Of a stretch of DNA of 17,612 nt, positions 6,684 through 14,319 are shown in pieces. The notes under the pieces are model-generated. The model did no database searches. It was given only the letters and a program-made list of their open reading frames with translations, and was not told the origin of the DNA. The translations under genes and the position numbers were made by a program. The DNA is from Myxococcota bacterium. GTDB taxonomy: Bacteria; Myxococcota_C; UBA6777. The stretch is taken from the NCBI GenBank assembly GCA_963169055.1, contig CAUJFU010000179.1, positions 1-17,612 on the forward strand, written 5' to 3'. Positions within the stretch are counted from its first letter, which is position 1, and each line of letters begins with the position of its first letter.

Positions 6684-6722
6684 ACGCGCATATGCGCGTA
6701 TACACGCACGCACGCATGCACA
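6684..6722. repeat. 39-nt perfect alternating purine-pyrimidine tract (Z-DNA-prone)
   Basis: Every base from 6684 to 6722 alternates purine and pyrimidine, with CG, CA and TA steps. It contains the 14-bp perfect palindrome CGCGCATATGCGCG (6685-6698) and ACGC repeats (6704-6716). Such tracts favour left-handed Z-DNA or cruciforms under negative supercoiling. It starts 74 bp after the last DnaA box. Confidence 0.7.
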
Positions 6723-7094
6723 GCGCCAGCTCAACCTAGGCACTATTCGTTTGTTTCCTGTTTTTTTGTATCTGTTTTGTGTCTACGCGTACACGAGAGA
6801 GTGACCTCGGAGGTGAGTTGTTTTGCAATGCGTTTCCTTTGCGTTTTAAGGCGATTTCGAGGCATTGCGAAGGGTAGGCATCGTTTTTCTTTTGAAAAGT
6901 GATTTTTGATACCTTTCTGTGCGTTTTTTGATGATGTGATTTTTTGCGAAAAATTTTTGTATCACAAAGGCACCGACGCGACCCAAAGAGGTAGTTTGTA
7001 TGGGATGGGAAGTTGTGGGGAACGAAGAGGTGGCGGGTAAAAAAGACTTATGTTCTTGTAAGAGGTGTCTGAGAAAGTCAAACAAAGAAAGCGT

Positions 7095-7270
7095 GGCTTG
7101 GCTGCGGTGTAGCGGTGTTTGGCTGTGGTGTGGGGGATTGGCTGCGGTATAGCGGTGTTTGGTTGTGTGCGGTATAGCGGTGGGGCTGTGGCTGTGGGGG
7201 CTTGGAAGTGGGGTAGCGGTGGGGCTGTGGCTGTGGGGGCTTGGCTACGGTGTAGCGGTGGGGCTGTGGG
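7095..7270 (+). repeat. G-rich minisatellite with 39-bp period, quadruplex-prone
   Basis: A 31-base segment beginning TAGCGGTGGGGCTGTGG is identical at 7175-7205 and 7214-7244, and its first 17 bases recur at 7253-7269: an exact 39-bp period. More degenerate GCGGT(G/A)TAGCGGTGTTTGG units extend left to about 7095. The + strand has G-runs of four or five at 7182, 7196, 7210, 7221, 7235 and 7260, enough for a G-quadruplex. It lies just after the stop of the - strand membrane-protein gene. Confidence 0.75.
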
Positions 7271-7290
7271 AGAGAGCGGGGGTCGAGAGG

Positions 7291-8052
7291 TCAGGATTTG
7301 GTGGGGGCGATAGGGGAGGGGACGGGTTCTTCGCGGAGCTTTTTTTGGCGGGTGAGAACTTCGGTGTTGGTGATGGCACCGAGGATGAGGGTGCGTTCCT
7401 TGGCGCTGAGGTTGGATTCTTGGAATTCGACAAGAAAGCTGCGCATACCGAGGAGTTTGCGAACATCGAGAAGGTTTTTGCGCATGCGAGCGACGGGTTT
7501 TCCGTTGCGTTGGACGGTATAACGGGAGCCGATAAAGCCGCGTTTGATATCGCCCCAGCGTTTGCTTTGATCGTCCCAAAGGATGTATTTGCGGTCTGCC
7601 CAAAAGAGCGATTGACGGGCTTGTCCGACGATATCTCCCTTGGCGTCATGGATGGTGAAGAGAGGTTGGAAGAGCGCCCAACCTTTGTGGGAAGCGAGGA
7701 CGAGTTTGTTATCGCGATCCCAAAGTTCGATCTTGGTGGGGCTGCGTGTGGCGAGAAAGCTATGAAAGCGCATCAAAGCCATCAGTAGGCCAAAAAAGGC
7801 AAGGCCGATCCCGATGTAGCGGGGATTTCCGCTTTGTTTGACGGCGAGATAGATACCACCCGAGAGCAGGGAAAGTTCCAACAAGACGCCGAAAAACCAA
7901 AGGATGGGATACGACCACGCTGGATGAAAGATCAGCGTGCCGATGGCTTTGTTGGCGTCGTCGATCACGTTGAAGCGCGTGGTGAGGCGTGGAAGGATAC
8001 GGAAACGGGCTTGGATGATGAGGCGATCGGATTGCAATAACTCGTGCATCAT
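7291..8052 (-). CDS. Two-helix membrane protein of unknown function, weakly LURP-one/scramblase-like
   Basis: The product is 253 residues from the ATG at 8052, or 252 from the next ATG at 8049. An AGGAG site (8057-8061 on the complement) is four bases from the first and seven from the second ATG, so the second is slightly better spaced. Residues ~1-45 form a soluble N-terminus (RFNVIDDANKAIGTL), followed by two hydrophobic segments near 48-70 and 79-98. The C-terminal ~150 residues are a polar, beta-rich domain with paired short strands (ELWDRDNKLVLAS, YTVQRNGKPVARM). That alternation vaguely recalls LURP-one/phospholipid-scramblase-like proteins; I have no signature motif to prove it. The neighbour mazG is on the same strand 138 bp upstream. 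After the TGA at 7291-7293 the frame stays open to 7078 through the minisatellite. Confidence 0.7.
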   Translation of the reverse strand: MMHELLQSDRLIIQARFRILPRLTTRFNVIDDANKAIGTLIFHPAWSYPILWFFGVLLELSLLSGGIYLAVKQSGNPRYIGIGLAFFGLLMALMRFHSFLATRSPTKIELWDRDNKLVLASHKGWALFQPLFTIHDAKGDIVGQARQSLFWADRKYILWDDQSKRWGDIKRGFIGSRYTVQRNGKPVARMRKNLLDVRKLLGMRSFLVEFQESNLSAKERTLILGAITNTEVLTRQKKLREEPVPSPIAPTKS

Positions 8053-8190
8053 GACGCTCCTATCGAGGTTTTGGGGAAAAAGGACTCTTTGGCTGAAAGT
8101 GCGCGTTGCGTGGAGATGATGGGGCAGGTGTTTTGAAGGAGCAAGGGATTCGTGGAAAAGGTCGATCGTTTGGGAGAGTGCGGGGGTTAT

Positions 8191-9087
8191 TTAAGATTTG
8201 ATGGAAGCTAGGGATTTTTTTGCTTCTTTCCAAAGGGCTTCGAGTCGAGTTTGGTCGGTGTGGTGGGGAGTTTTGCCTTCACGGTGGAGTTGTGCTTCGA
8301 TGTAGTGGAAGCGTTGGGTAAAGCGTTGGCAAGTTTCGTGGAGAGCGTTTTCGCTATCGATATGAAGTTGTCGGCTGAGTTGGACGACAGAAAACAACAA
8401 GTCGCCGATCTCGGAGGCGCAAGCCTTTGGGTCGTGGGCTTGCATGGCTTCTTTCAATTCGTCGATTTCTTCGTGGATCTTGTCCCAGATCGCGTCGGTG
8501 GAGGGCCAGTCAAAGTTGACTTGCGCGACTTTTTCACCGATGCGTTGGGCGCGATGAAGCGAGGGCAAAAGACGTGGTATTCCTTCCAATACAGAGGGCG
8601 GTGGTTCGGTGCTTTCAGCGGTTTGCGTTTCGTTGGCTTTGCGTCGCGCCCAGAGATTGGGAACATCTGTTGAAGCGTGGACGGTGTCGTTGCCGAATAC
8701 GTGAGGGTGACGGTGTTCCATCTTTTGAAGGACGCGTTGAAGGATGCTGTTGAGATCAAAAAGTTGTTGTTGTTCACAGAGATCGGCAAAAAAGCAGAGC
8801 AGGAAAAACAGGTCGCCGAGTTCTTTTTGAAAAGCGTGTGGATCGTGATGGCGTTGTTGCGCGGCTTCGATGGCTTCGAGCGCTTCTTCACGCAAAAAGG
8901 GCAACATGCTTTCGATGGTTTGCGCACGATCCCACGGACAACCTTGGGGGCTGCGTAGGATCTTTACGAGTGAAAGAAGTTGAGCGAATCTGTAAAGGCT
9001 TGAGGCGACCCCTCCTGTGAGGGAAGGAACCCGAAGGCGAAACCGAAGCCAAAGCCGAGAGATACGAAGACGAAGTGGGATACTCAT
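8191..9087 (-). CDS. mazG: MazG nucleoside triphosphate pyrophosphohydrolase
   Basis: The 298-residue protein hydrolyses (d)NTPs to NMPs and pyrophosphate, a housecleaning role in the cytoplasm. The usual duplicated MazG layout is visible. The N-terminal half has LRSPQGCPWDRAQT (about 45-58), the EEALEAIEA helix and ELGDLFFLL with acidic Mg2+ ligands, then MEHRHPHVFG. The C-terminal half has FDWPSTDAIWDKIHEEIDEL and EIGDLLFSVVQLSRQL. It starts with about 35 extra residues of Arg-rich sequence compared with typical MazG. The ATG at 9087 has AAGGAG five bases upstream (9093-9098 on the complement), which supports the longer start. Its leader carries three 17-bp tandem repeats. It is divergent from the TPR membrane-protein gene. 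Confidence 0.93.
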   Translation of the reverse strand: MSIPLRLRISRLWLRFRLRVPSLTGGVASSLYRFAQLLSLVKILRSPQGCPWDRAQTIESMLPFLREEALEAIEAAQQRHHDPHAFQKELGDLFFLLCFFADLCEQQQLFDLNSILQRVLQKMEHRHPHVFGNDTVHASTDVPNLWARRKANETQTAESTEPPPSVLEGIPRLLPSLHRAQRIGEKVAQVNFDWPSTDAIWDKIHEEIDELKEAMQAHDPKACASEIGDLLFSVVQLSRQLHIDSENALHETCQRFTQRFHYIEAQLHREGKTPHHTDQTRLEALWKEAKKSLASIKS

Positions 9088-9098
9088 CCATACTCCTT

Positions 9099-9149
9099 GT
9101 TTCTTTATCTTCGAAGTTTCTTTATCTTTGAAGTTTCTTTATCCTCGAA
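9099..9149 (-). repeat. Triple 17-bp tandem repeat in the mazG leader
   Basis: Read in the mazG direction, three units (TTCGAGGATAAAGAAAC, TTCAAAGATAAAGAAAC, TTCGAAGATAAAGAAAC) abut one another and end directly in front of the AAGGAG ribosome site. On the + strand they occupy 9099-9115, 9116-9132 and 9133-9149. The A-rich repeats lie in the mazG/TPR divergent control region and may be regulator sites or a translational enhancer; there is no direct evidence for either. Confidence 0.75.
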
Positions 9150-9262
9150 GAAAGCGCGATACAGATACAATGCGCGTGTGAGGGCTGTCTAGGAAGAAAG
9201 CAACTTGTGCGATGCCGCACGAGTGTGTTGTCAAGACTACAAAGCGAAGGAGAACCCCACGG

Positions 9263-11317
9263 ATGCACGAATGGTGCGTTACGCAAAGGATATCGACAAC
9301 ACCGATACAAAAGCCGCAGATGTCTTGTTTTGTTTTGCTTTACGCTATCGTGGGGGGAGGCGTGCAGAAACATCGTTTTTGTTGGCTTTCGTTTTTTCGA
9401 TGGTTTCGGTGGATTGGGAATATTTGGATCGGGATCGGGATCTTGTTTTCGCATGTAGCGCAAGCACAAACACCTTCGGAATACTCGCTTGATTTGCCTA
9501 CGTTAGAATCTTCCCCGAGCCTACAAAAGCTTCAACAACAAGCCCAAGATTGGTATCAAACAGCCAAAAGTGGTCGAAAAGAGCTTGCAAAACGCCGGCT
9601 GGATGGTCTTTTTCAACTGATGCGAGATCGTGGGATATCGAACATGATCGCTTTTTCGCATGTGTTGTTGGCGTTAGGGGATCGACAGCTTCGTCGCGGT
9701 CGTTATGAGGAAGCGCGTGATTCTTATGAGCAGGCAAAGCGTTTTGCGCCGATCTTGGCAGCACCCGATTATCGGCTGGCTTGGTTGTCGTTGCAAACGC
9801 AGACGAGCGCTCCACAACACGCGATCCAATTTTTTGGGAACGCCTTGCGCAAAGAGTGGGAAGATCCTTTTCAACGAGCGTATGTCTTGCGGCAAACGTT
9901 GATGTTTGTGTGCTTGGGGTTGGGCTGGTTGTTTTTGTTGTGGTGGTTGTTTTTGTTGATCCGCTCTTTGCGTACGCTGGATTTTGATTTTCGTGAGATG
10001 TTTCCCACAGGCGTCACCCTTCAACAACTGCGTATTTTTACGATCTTTTTGTTGTTGATGCCGGTTTTGATGGGTGGGGGGATCGTTGAAGTTCTTCTGG
10101 TGTGGGTGGCGTTTTCTTGGTTTTATCAGACAACAGCAGAACGTGTTCTTTCGACTGTCGGGATGATATTTCTTAGCCTTTTTCCTCAAGCCTTCTTGTG
10201 GATCGGTCATTTGGGGGCCTTGTCTGGGTCGCAGATAGAGATGGTATATATGCTCAACGAAGCCGATCCACCGACTCATTTGGTGTCTCGTGCCGAAGAA
10301 GCATTGAGTCGATCCCCTCGAAACGTTGATTTGTTGTGGTCGTTGGGGAATTACGCAAAACGCAACGGTGAGATCCAAAAGGCGCGAGCGTACTATACGC
10401 GTGCGTGGTCTCTTGAAAAAGCTGCTGGACTCAACTTAAACCTCGGAAACTTGGACTTTTACGAACGCGAAGGTGACAAGGCATACAATCGCTACAAAAG
10501 CATCCTCAACGATCGCTCTGCACAGCCCCAAGTGTACTACAATGTCGGTCAATTGATGAAATACAGCAAAAATATGCAGACCCTTCAACAAGGCGCAGAG
10601 TACCGTAGTGCGGCGATCTTGGGGCGCGGTGGCCGCATCGCGGACGACTTTAACAAGCTGATGCGACCGCAGATCAATCGCTATGTGATGGAGGCGGCGT
10701 TTCCAATCGAGCGATACGAACGTGCGGTCTTTTCGCCGCGTGACACGCCTTTTTCTCGACAGATGTGGTTTTTGTTGGCGCGTTGGATACCGTACCATCT
10801 GGCCGACTGGTCGGGAGTTGCATGGGCGGCATTGTTGTGGTTGTTGCTGCCGATCGGACGGCTGTTTCGACGAGGAGATCCTTGTAAAAAATGCGGTGTG
10901 ATCAAGCTCTTGAGTGAGACACAAGACGAGCGACAGATCGATCTTCCCCCCAATGCCGTGATCTGTGGGCGGTGTATTCGATCGTTTGCGTCCTCAGAAG
11001 AAGGAGCGCCGCGTCGTCGTGTGCAAAAAGAACTGGCTGCGGGGCGTTGGCAGTCTCGCCGAGCGTTGCTTGAACGCATCCTGAGCGCGCTTACGCTGGG
11101 GGGAGGACATGTCCTCCAAGAGCGCAGTTTAAAAGGATTTTTCTTTTTCTTTTTGCTGTCTTTTTATGCGGCGTGGTGGTGGTTTTCGTTGTCGCCTTGG
11201 CCGCATCCTTTGAGTTTGGAGATGGAAAGTACATGGTGGCCGCAGATCGGGGTGGGTGGGATCTTGCTTTTGTGTTGGTTTTATGTACAGCGCGATCTTG
11301 GGCGTTATAAGCGGTAG
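9263..11317 (+). CDS. TPR-containing multi-pass membrane protein with zinc-ribbon segment
   Basis: The function is unknown. From the ATG at 9263, with AAGGAGA nine bases upstream, it has 684 residues; an in-frame ATG at 9212 lacks a ribosome site. A basic N-terminus is followed by a signal-like segment (IWIGIGILFSHVAQAQ, ending near residue 69). A TPR-like helical stretch follows (GDRQLRRGRYEEARDSYEQAKRFAP, about 119-145). Clustered membrane helices occupy ~204-305. A second TPR region follows (VDLLWSLGNYAKRNGEIQKARAYYTRAW), with LNLGNLDFYEREGD after it. Near the end C541-x2-C544 and C568-x2-C571 suggest a zinc site, and two more helices close the chain. It lies 18 bp before the DUF4388 gene, so the two are probably co-transcribed. 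TPR membrane scaffolds of this type are common in Myxococcota. Confidence 0.82.
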   Translation: MHEWCVTQRISTTPIQKPQMSCFVLLYAIVGGGVQKHRFCWLSFFRWFRWIGNIWIGIGILFSHVAQAQTPSEYSLDLPTLESSPSLQKLQQQAQDWYQTAKSGRKELAKRRLDGLFQLMRDRGISNMIAFSHVLLALGDRQLRRGRYEEARDSYEQAKRFAPILAAPDYRLAWLSLQTQTSAPQHAIQFFGNALRKEWEDPFQRAYVLRQTLMFVCLGLGWLFLLWWLFLLIRSLRTLDFDFREMFPTGVTLQQLRIFTIFLLLMPVLMGGGIVEVLLVWVAFSWFYQTTAERVLSTVGMIFLSLFPQAFLWIGHLGALSGSQIEMVYMLNEADPPTHLVSRAEEALSRSPRNVDLLWSLGNYAKRNGEIQKARAYYTRAWSLEKAAGLNLNLGNLDFYEREGDKAYNRYKSILNDRSAQPQVYYNVGQLMKYSKNMQTLQQGAEYRSAAILGRGGRIADDFNKLMRPQINRYVMEAAFPIERYERAVFSPRDTPFSRQMWFLLARWIPYHLADWSGVAWAALLWLLLPIGRLFRRGDPCKKCGVIKLLSETQDERQIDLPPNAVICGRCIRSFASSEEGAPRRRVQKELAAGRWQSRRALLERILSALTLGGGHVLQERSLKGFFFFFLLSFYAAWWWFSLSPWPHPLSLEMESTWWPQIGVGGILLLCWFYVQRDLGRYKR

Positions 11318-11335
11318 GGAGAGGAGAAGAGAGCG

Positions 11336-12463
11336 TTGAATCAACAAGAATCCGTGATCATTATGGAGGGTTCGCTTAAAAACCGTCCAGTGACGGAGCT
11401 TTTCGGCTTGCTTGCGCGCCAACAACAAACGGGAACGTTGACACTCAAGCGTTGGGGAAAGCAAGCGATCGTGGAGTGGCATCGTGGAAAAGTGATGTAT
11501 GTTGCGGAGCGTCCGGTGCCATCGTCTGGATCGCTTGGAGAGATGTTGTTGCATGTGGGGGCGATCACGCCAGTTCAATTAGAACAAGCACTTCTTCAAC
11601 AAGCCCGTACGATGGCCCCGTTGGGTCAGATCCTTCAGAGGCTTTTTCAATGCGATCCCAAGACGATCCGCCTTGTGTTGCGGGTGCAATCGCTAGAGAT
11701 GTTGTATAGTTTTTTCTTTTGGCGTTCGGGGCGTTACGTTTTGGAGAGCCGCATCGAACAACACGGCCTGCGCAGTTATGATCCGATCGACGCCGAATCT
11801 CTGACTCTTCATGCGATCCCTGTGATGGATTCGTGGGCGGCTGTACAAAAAGTTTTGTATTCTTCTCAAGTGATCCTCAAACGCCAAGTCCAGATCTTTC
11901 CGTCTTGGGAAGAGGATGGATACAGCCAAACAGCACGTGATCTGTTTGAGCTTTTGGAACACGAACGAACTTTTCGAGAGATTGCCATCCTCAGCGGAGA
12001 GGGCCAATACGTCGCAGGGCGGGAGCTTTGGCGTTTGATCCAAGGTGGGGTGATTCGCGTTGAACCGCCTCGTAAGACACCACGTCAGTACGCGCAGCTT
12101 TTGCTTGGTGCGCCGTTGGGCCAGTTTGCTGTGTGGTTGATCGTGAGTGCGCTGCTTGTGGGTGGTGGCTCTTTTTTGTTGGCCTTTGCGCCCCAATCGC
12201 CGCTTCAATACTTACGAATTGGCCCACGTCACTCGGTGGCATCGGCACAATGGTTAGACACACAACACCAATGGCGATACCAACGGATACTCCGTGCTTT
12301 AGATGTTTTTTATTTGAGCAACGGTACGTATCCTGCGCAACTAGGGCAGTTGGTCAAAGAAGGACTGATCCAGCGCGAGATGCTACATTATCCCAACAGC
12401 GGGGAGTACGATTACAAGCGCCTTGAAAATGGGCGTTATGTGTTGTTGCCTCCGCTCCCTTGA
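11336..12463 (+). CDS. DUF4388 (PATAN-like) protein with membrane helix and pseudopilin-like C-terminus
   Basis: The 375-residue protein begins at a TTG with GAGAGGAGA just upstream (11320-11328); an in-frame ATG at 11363 is an alternative. Residues ~10-65 match the DUF4388 start: MEGSLKNRPVTELFGLLARQ, TGTLTLKR and a GKVMYVAE strand pair, followed by GSLGEMLLHVGAIT and LEQALLQQ (a two-helix segment seen in such proteins). A winged-helix-like part follows (DLFELLEHERTFREIAIL), then one membrane helix near 263-285. The tail RALDVFYLSNGTYPAQLGQLVKEGLI resembles the soluble end of GspG-like pseudopilins. DUF4388 proteins are frequent in deltaproteobacteria and are linked to signalling or gliding functions; the role here is not established. 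It sits between the TPR gene and phoH in one orientation. Confidence 0.8.
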   Translation: MNQQESVIIMEGSLKNRPVTELFGLLARQQQTGTLTLKRWGKQAIVEWHRGKVMYVAERPVPSSGSLGEMLLHVGAITPVQLEQALLQQARTMAPLGQILQRLFQCDPKTIRLVLRVQSLEMLYSFFFWRSGRYVLESRIEQHGLRSYDPIDAESLTLHAIPVMDSWAAVQKVLYSSQVILKRQVQIFPSWEEDGYSQTARDLFELLEHERTFREIAILSGEGQYVAGRELWRLIQGGVIRVEPPRKTPRQYAQLLLGAPLGQFAVWLIVSALLVGGGSFLLAFAPQSPLQYLRIGPRHSVASAQWLDTQHQWRYQRILRALDVFYLSNGTYPAQLGQLVKEGLIQREMLHYPNSGEYDYKRLENGRYVLLPPLP

Positions 12464-12527
12464 GCGAAAGCGATTGATTTTTTTATAAAGCGAAGCCTGC
12501 GGGCGATCAGAAAGATGGGGAAAGATT

Positions 12528-13583
12528 TTGGAAGGAAACGGCATCAAAATCGTGTTTGAAGACAATCAAGTATGCAAGGCGGTGTATGGGCCACGCGAAG
12601 GGCATCTTCGGATTATCGAGGAGGTGCTGGACGTTGTGGCGCACAGTCGGGGCAACGAGCTGGAGATTCAAGGGGGGCCTGAGCGTGTCGAACTTGCGCA
12701 GCGTTTGCTGGATCAGCTACGTCGCACGGTCAAGCGGGGTGTGGCGCTTTTGGCGGAAGATGTTCGCAAGGGGGCATTGCGCTTGCTCGAACACGAAAAT
12801 GCAGATATCTCGCAGATCTTGACGGATGTGATCCTTGTCAGCCATCGCGGAAAACGAATTACCCCGCGTGGTTACAATCAAAAGCTTTACATCGATGCGA
12901 TCCGCAAACACGATCTGGTTTTTGGAATCGGGCCCGCAGGGACGGGGAAGACTTATCTGGCGATGGCGATGGCGATCGCGGCCTACCAACGGAAAGAAGT
13001 GGAAAAGATCATCTTGACGCGCCCAGCGGTCGAGGCGGGAGAGCGTTTGGGGTTTCTTCCCGGAAATCTTCAGGAGAAAGTCGATCCTTATTTGCGCCCA
13101 CTCTACGACGCTTTGCATGATATGGTCGAGCTTGAAAAAGCAGAACTCATGCTCTCGCGTGGTATCGTAGAGGTCGCTCCTTTGGCTTTTATGCGTGGTC
13201 GTACGCTCAACAACGCTTTTATCATCCTCGATGAAGCCCAAAACACTTCAGCAGAACAACTCAAGATGTTTTTGACACGGCTTGGATTTGACTCAAAAGC
13301 CGTTGTGACGGGCGATATTACACAAATCGATCTTCCGCCGCGCACAAAAAGCGGTCTGGTGGGGGCAATGCAGATCCTTCGCGATGTCGAAGGTATCTAT
13401 TTTGCCGACTTTGACGAGCGCGATGTGGTTCGTCACCAATTGGTTCAACGGATCATCTTGGCTTATGGCGCTGCCGATGAAGAACTCGAGCGTCGTCGAT
13501 TGGAACGCCTCGCAGAGCGCGAGCGCGAAGTCCACCGCACCCTCGAAGGCGCACTCCAAGAACCCGAAGAACCACAGATCTGA
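12528..13583 (+). CDS. phoH: PhoH-family ATPase
   Basis: The 351-residue cytoplasmic P-loop protein has the KH-like N-terminus typical of PhoH (IKIVFEDNQV, then SRGNELEIQG). It has Walker A GPAGTGKT (135-142, K141), ILTRPAVEAGERLGFLPGN and Walker B FIILDEAQ (221-228, D225/E226), followed by TGDITQIDLP. PhoH (YbeZ) proteins are nucleotide-binding partners of YbeY in RNA and ribosome quality control, and ybeY follows 60 bp downstream. The start is uncertain: a TTG at 12528 preceded by a GGGG-containing stretch is used because the conserved domain begins within five residues of it and no in-frame ATG lies nearby. It is probably expressed with the two preceding genes (64-bp gap). Confidence 0.92.
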   Translation: MEGNGIKIVFEDNQVCKAVYGPREGHLRIIEEVLDVVAHSRGNELEIQGGPERVELAQRLLDQLRRTVKRGVALLAEDVRKGALRLLEHENADISQILTDVILVSHRGKRITPRGYNQKLYIDAIRKHDLVFGIGPAGTGKTYLAMAMAIAAYQRKEVEKIILTRPAVEAGERLGFLPGNLQEKVDPYLRPLYDALHDMVELEKAELMLSRGIVEVAPLAFMRGRTLNNAFIILDEAQNTSAEQLKMFLTRLGFDSKAVVTGDITQIDLPPRTKSGLVGAMQILRDVEGIYFADFDERDVVRHQLVQRIILAYGAADEELERRRLERLAEREREVHRTLEGALQEPEEPQI

Positions 13584-13643
13584 GCGTGAGCGCCTACGCT
13601 TTGCAAACGAAAAGATACACAGTATGCGTTTGGAGATATCGGA

Positions 13644-14153
13644 TTGATCGAGTTATTGGATGAACAAGAGATCCGCCCGATGTTGGGGGCGTTGTTGGTG
13701 GAAAAGGCCGAACGTGCGTTGTCGATATTGGGTTTGGAGAATGCGATCGTGAGTTTGCTTTTGTGCGACGATGCGGCGATCCAAGAATTGAATGCACTAT
13801 GGCGACAGATCGATCGACCCACAGATGTGTTGTCTTTTCCGATGCTTGAAGAGGCGCTTGTTCCTTATATCGAGGGCGAACAACCTTGGCCTGATGACCA
13901 GAGACAGGCGGATACTTTGATTGGAGATATCGTGATCTCTGTGGAGACGTGCGTACGGCAAGCCGAAGAATGGAAACATACTGAGATCGACGAAGCCTTG
14001 CGGCTTTGGGTCCACGGCCTGTTGCATCTTTGTGGGTATGATCACGAAGAGGTCGAAGAGACGGCCTTTATGCGCCAACGCGAAGAAGCCATCTTGCAAC
14101 AGATCACCTCGACGCAAACCATCCCCCTCACCACACTCCACGATGATCGTTAA
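13644..14153 (+). CDS. ybeY: YbeY endoribonuclease (rRNA maturation factor)
   Basis: The 169-residue protein is a single-strand-specific metallo-endoribonuclease acting in 16S rRNA 3'-end maturation and 70S quality control. It shows LNALWRQIDRPTDVLSFPM (49-67), GDIVIS (94-99) and the zinc motif HGLLHLCGYDH (H124, H128, H134). The TTG start has GGAGAT eight to ten bases upstream; no better in-frame start exists. It follows phoH, as in many genomes. The last codons (TIPLTTLHDDR, stop) lie in the first unit of a 40-bp tandem repeat, so the C-terminus may have been shaped by the repeat. Confidence 0.94.
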   Translation: MIELLDEQEIRPMLGALLVEKAERALSILGLENAIVSLLLCDDAAIQELNALWRQIDRPTDVLSFPMLEEALVPYIEGEQPWPDDQRQADTLIGDIVISVETCVRQAEEWKHTEIDEALRLWVHGLLHLCGYDHEEVEETAFMRQREEAILQQITSTQTIPLTTLHDDR

Positions 14154-14319
14154 AGCCCCCATCCTCCTGATCACACTTCACGACGATCGTTAAAGCCTGC
14201 GGCTCAAACCGCACCAACCACGGTCAATACCGAAAACCCATCCCCCTGATCACACTTCACGATGATCGTTAAAGCCCCCGTCCCCCTGATCACACCTCAC
14301 GACGATCGTTTCGCCCGAT
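14121..14319. repeat. 40-bp tandem repeat array spanning the converging ends of ybeY and rsmG
   Basis: Units start at 14121, 14161, 14240 and 14280; each has the pattern (A/G)TCC(C/T)CCT, then CAC(A/T)C-rich sequence, CACGA(T/C)GATCGTT and usually AAAGCC. A fifth, degenerate 39-bp unit occupies 14201-14239, so the period is kept across the array. Unit 1 contains the ybeY stop and unit 4 contains the rsmG stop. The array looks like amplification of a gene's 3' end. Confidence 0.8.

Larger units (their letters stand above)
6611..7290. other. Gene-free right flank of the origin
   Basis: No convincing gene is present; the frame open at 6597-6902 contains a DnaA box and has no domain character. 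The stretch holds an AT-rich inverted repeat ACACAA...TTGTGT (6645-6666), an alternating purine-pyrimidine tract (6684-6722), a T-rich zone (about 6890-6960) and a G-rich minisatellite (about 7095-7270). Confidence 0.55.

Noticed and set aside
6062-6902. Small open frames within and beside the origin (6062-6319 on -, 6597-6902 on +)
   Set aside because: They overlap DnaA boxes or the alternating tract, lack ribosome sites and show no protein-like composition.
7159-7788. Long + strand open frame across the minisatellite and the membrane-protein gene
   Set aside because: It is antisense to a gene with a good ribosome site and membrane-helix pattern; its opening comes from the 39-bp repeat with few stops.
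9212-9262. Earlier ATG for the TPR membrane protein
   Set aside because: It has no well-placed ribosome site, whereas the ATG at 9263 has AAGGAGA nine bases upstream.
12464-12527. Terminator between the DUF4388 gene and phoH (T-run at about 12478-12484)
   Set aside because: The preceding GCGAAAGC can form only a two-base stem, so continued transcription into phoH is more likely.
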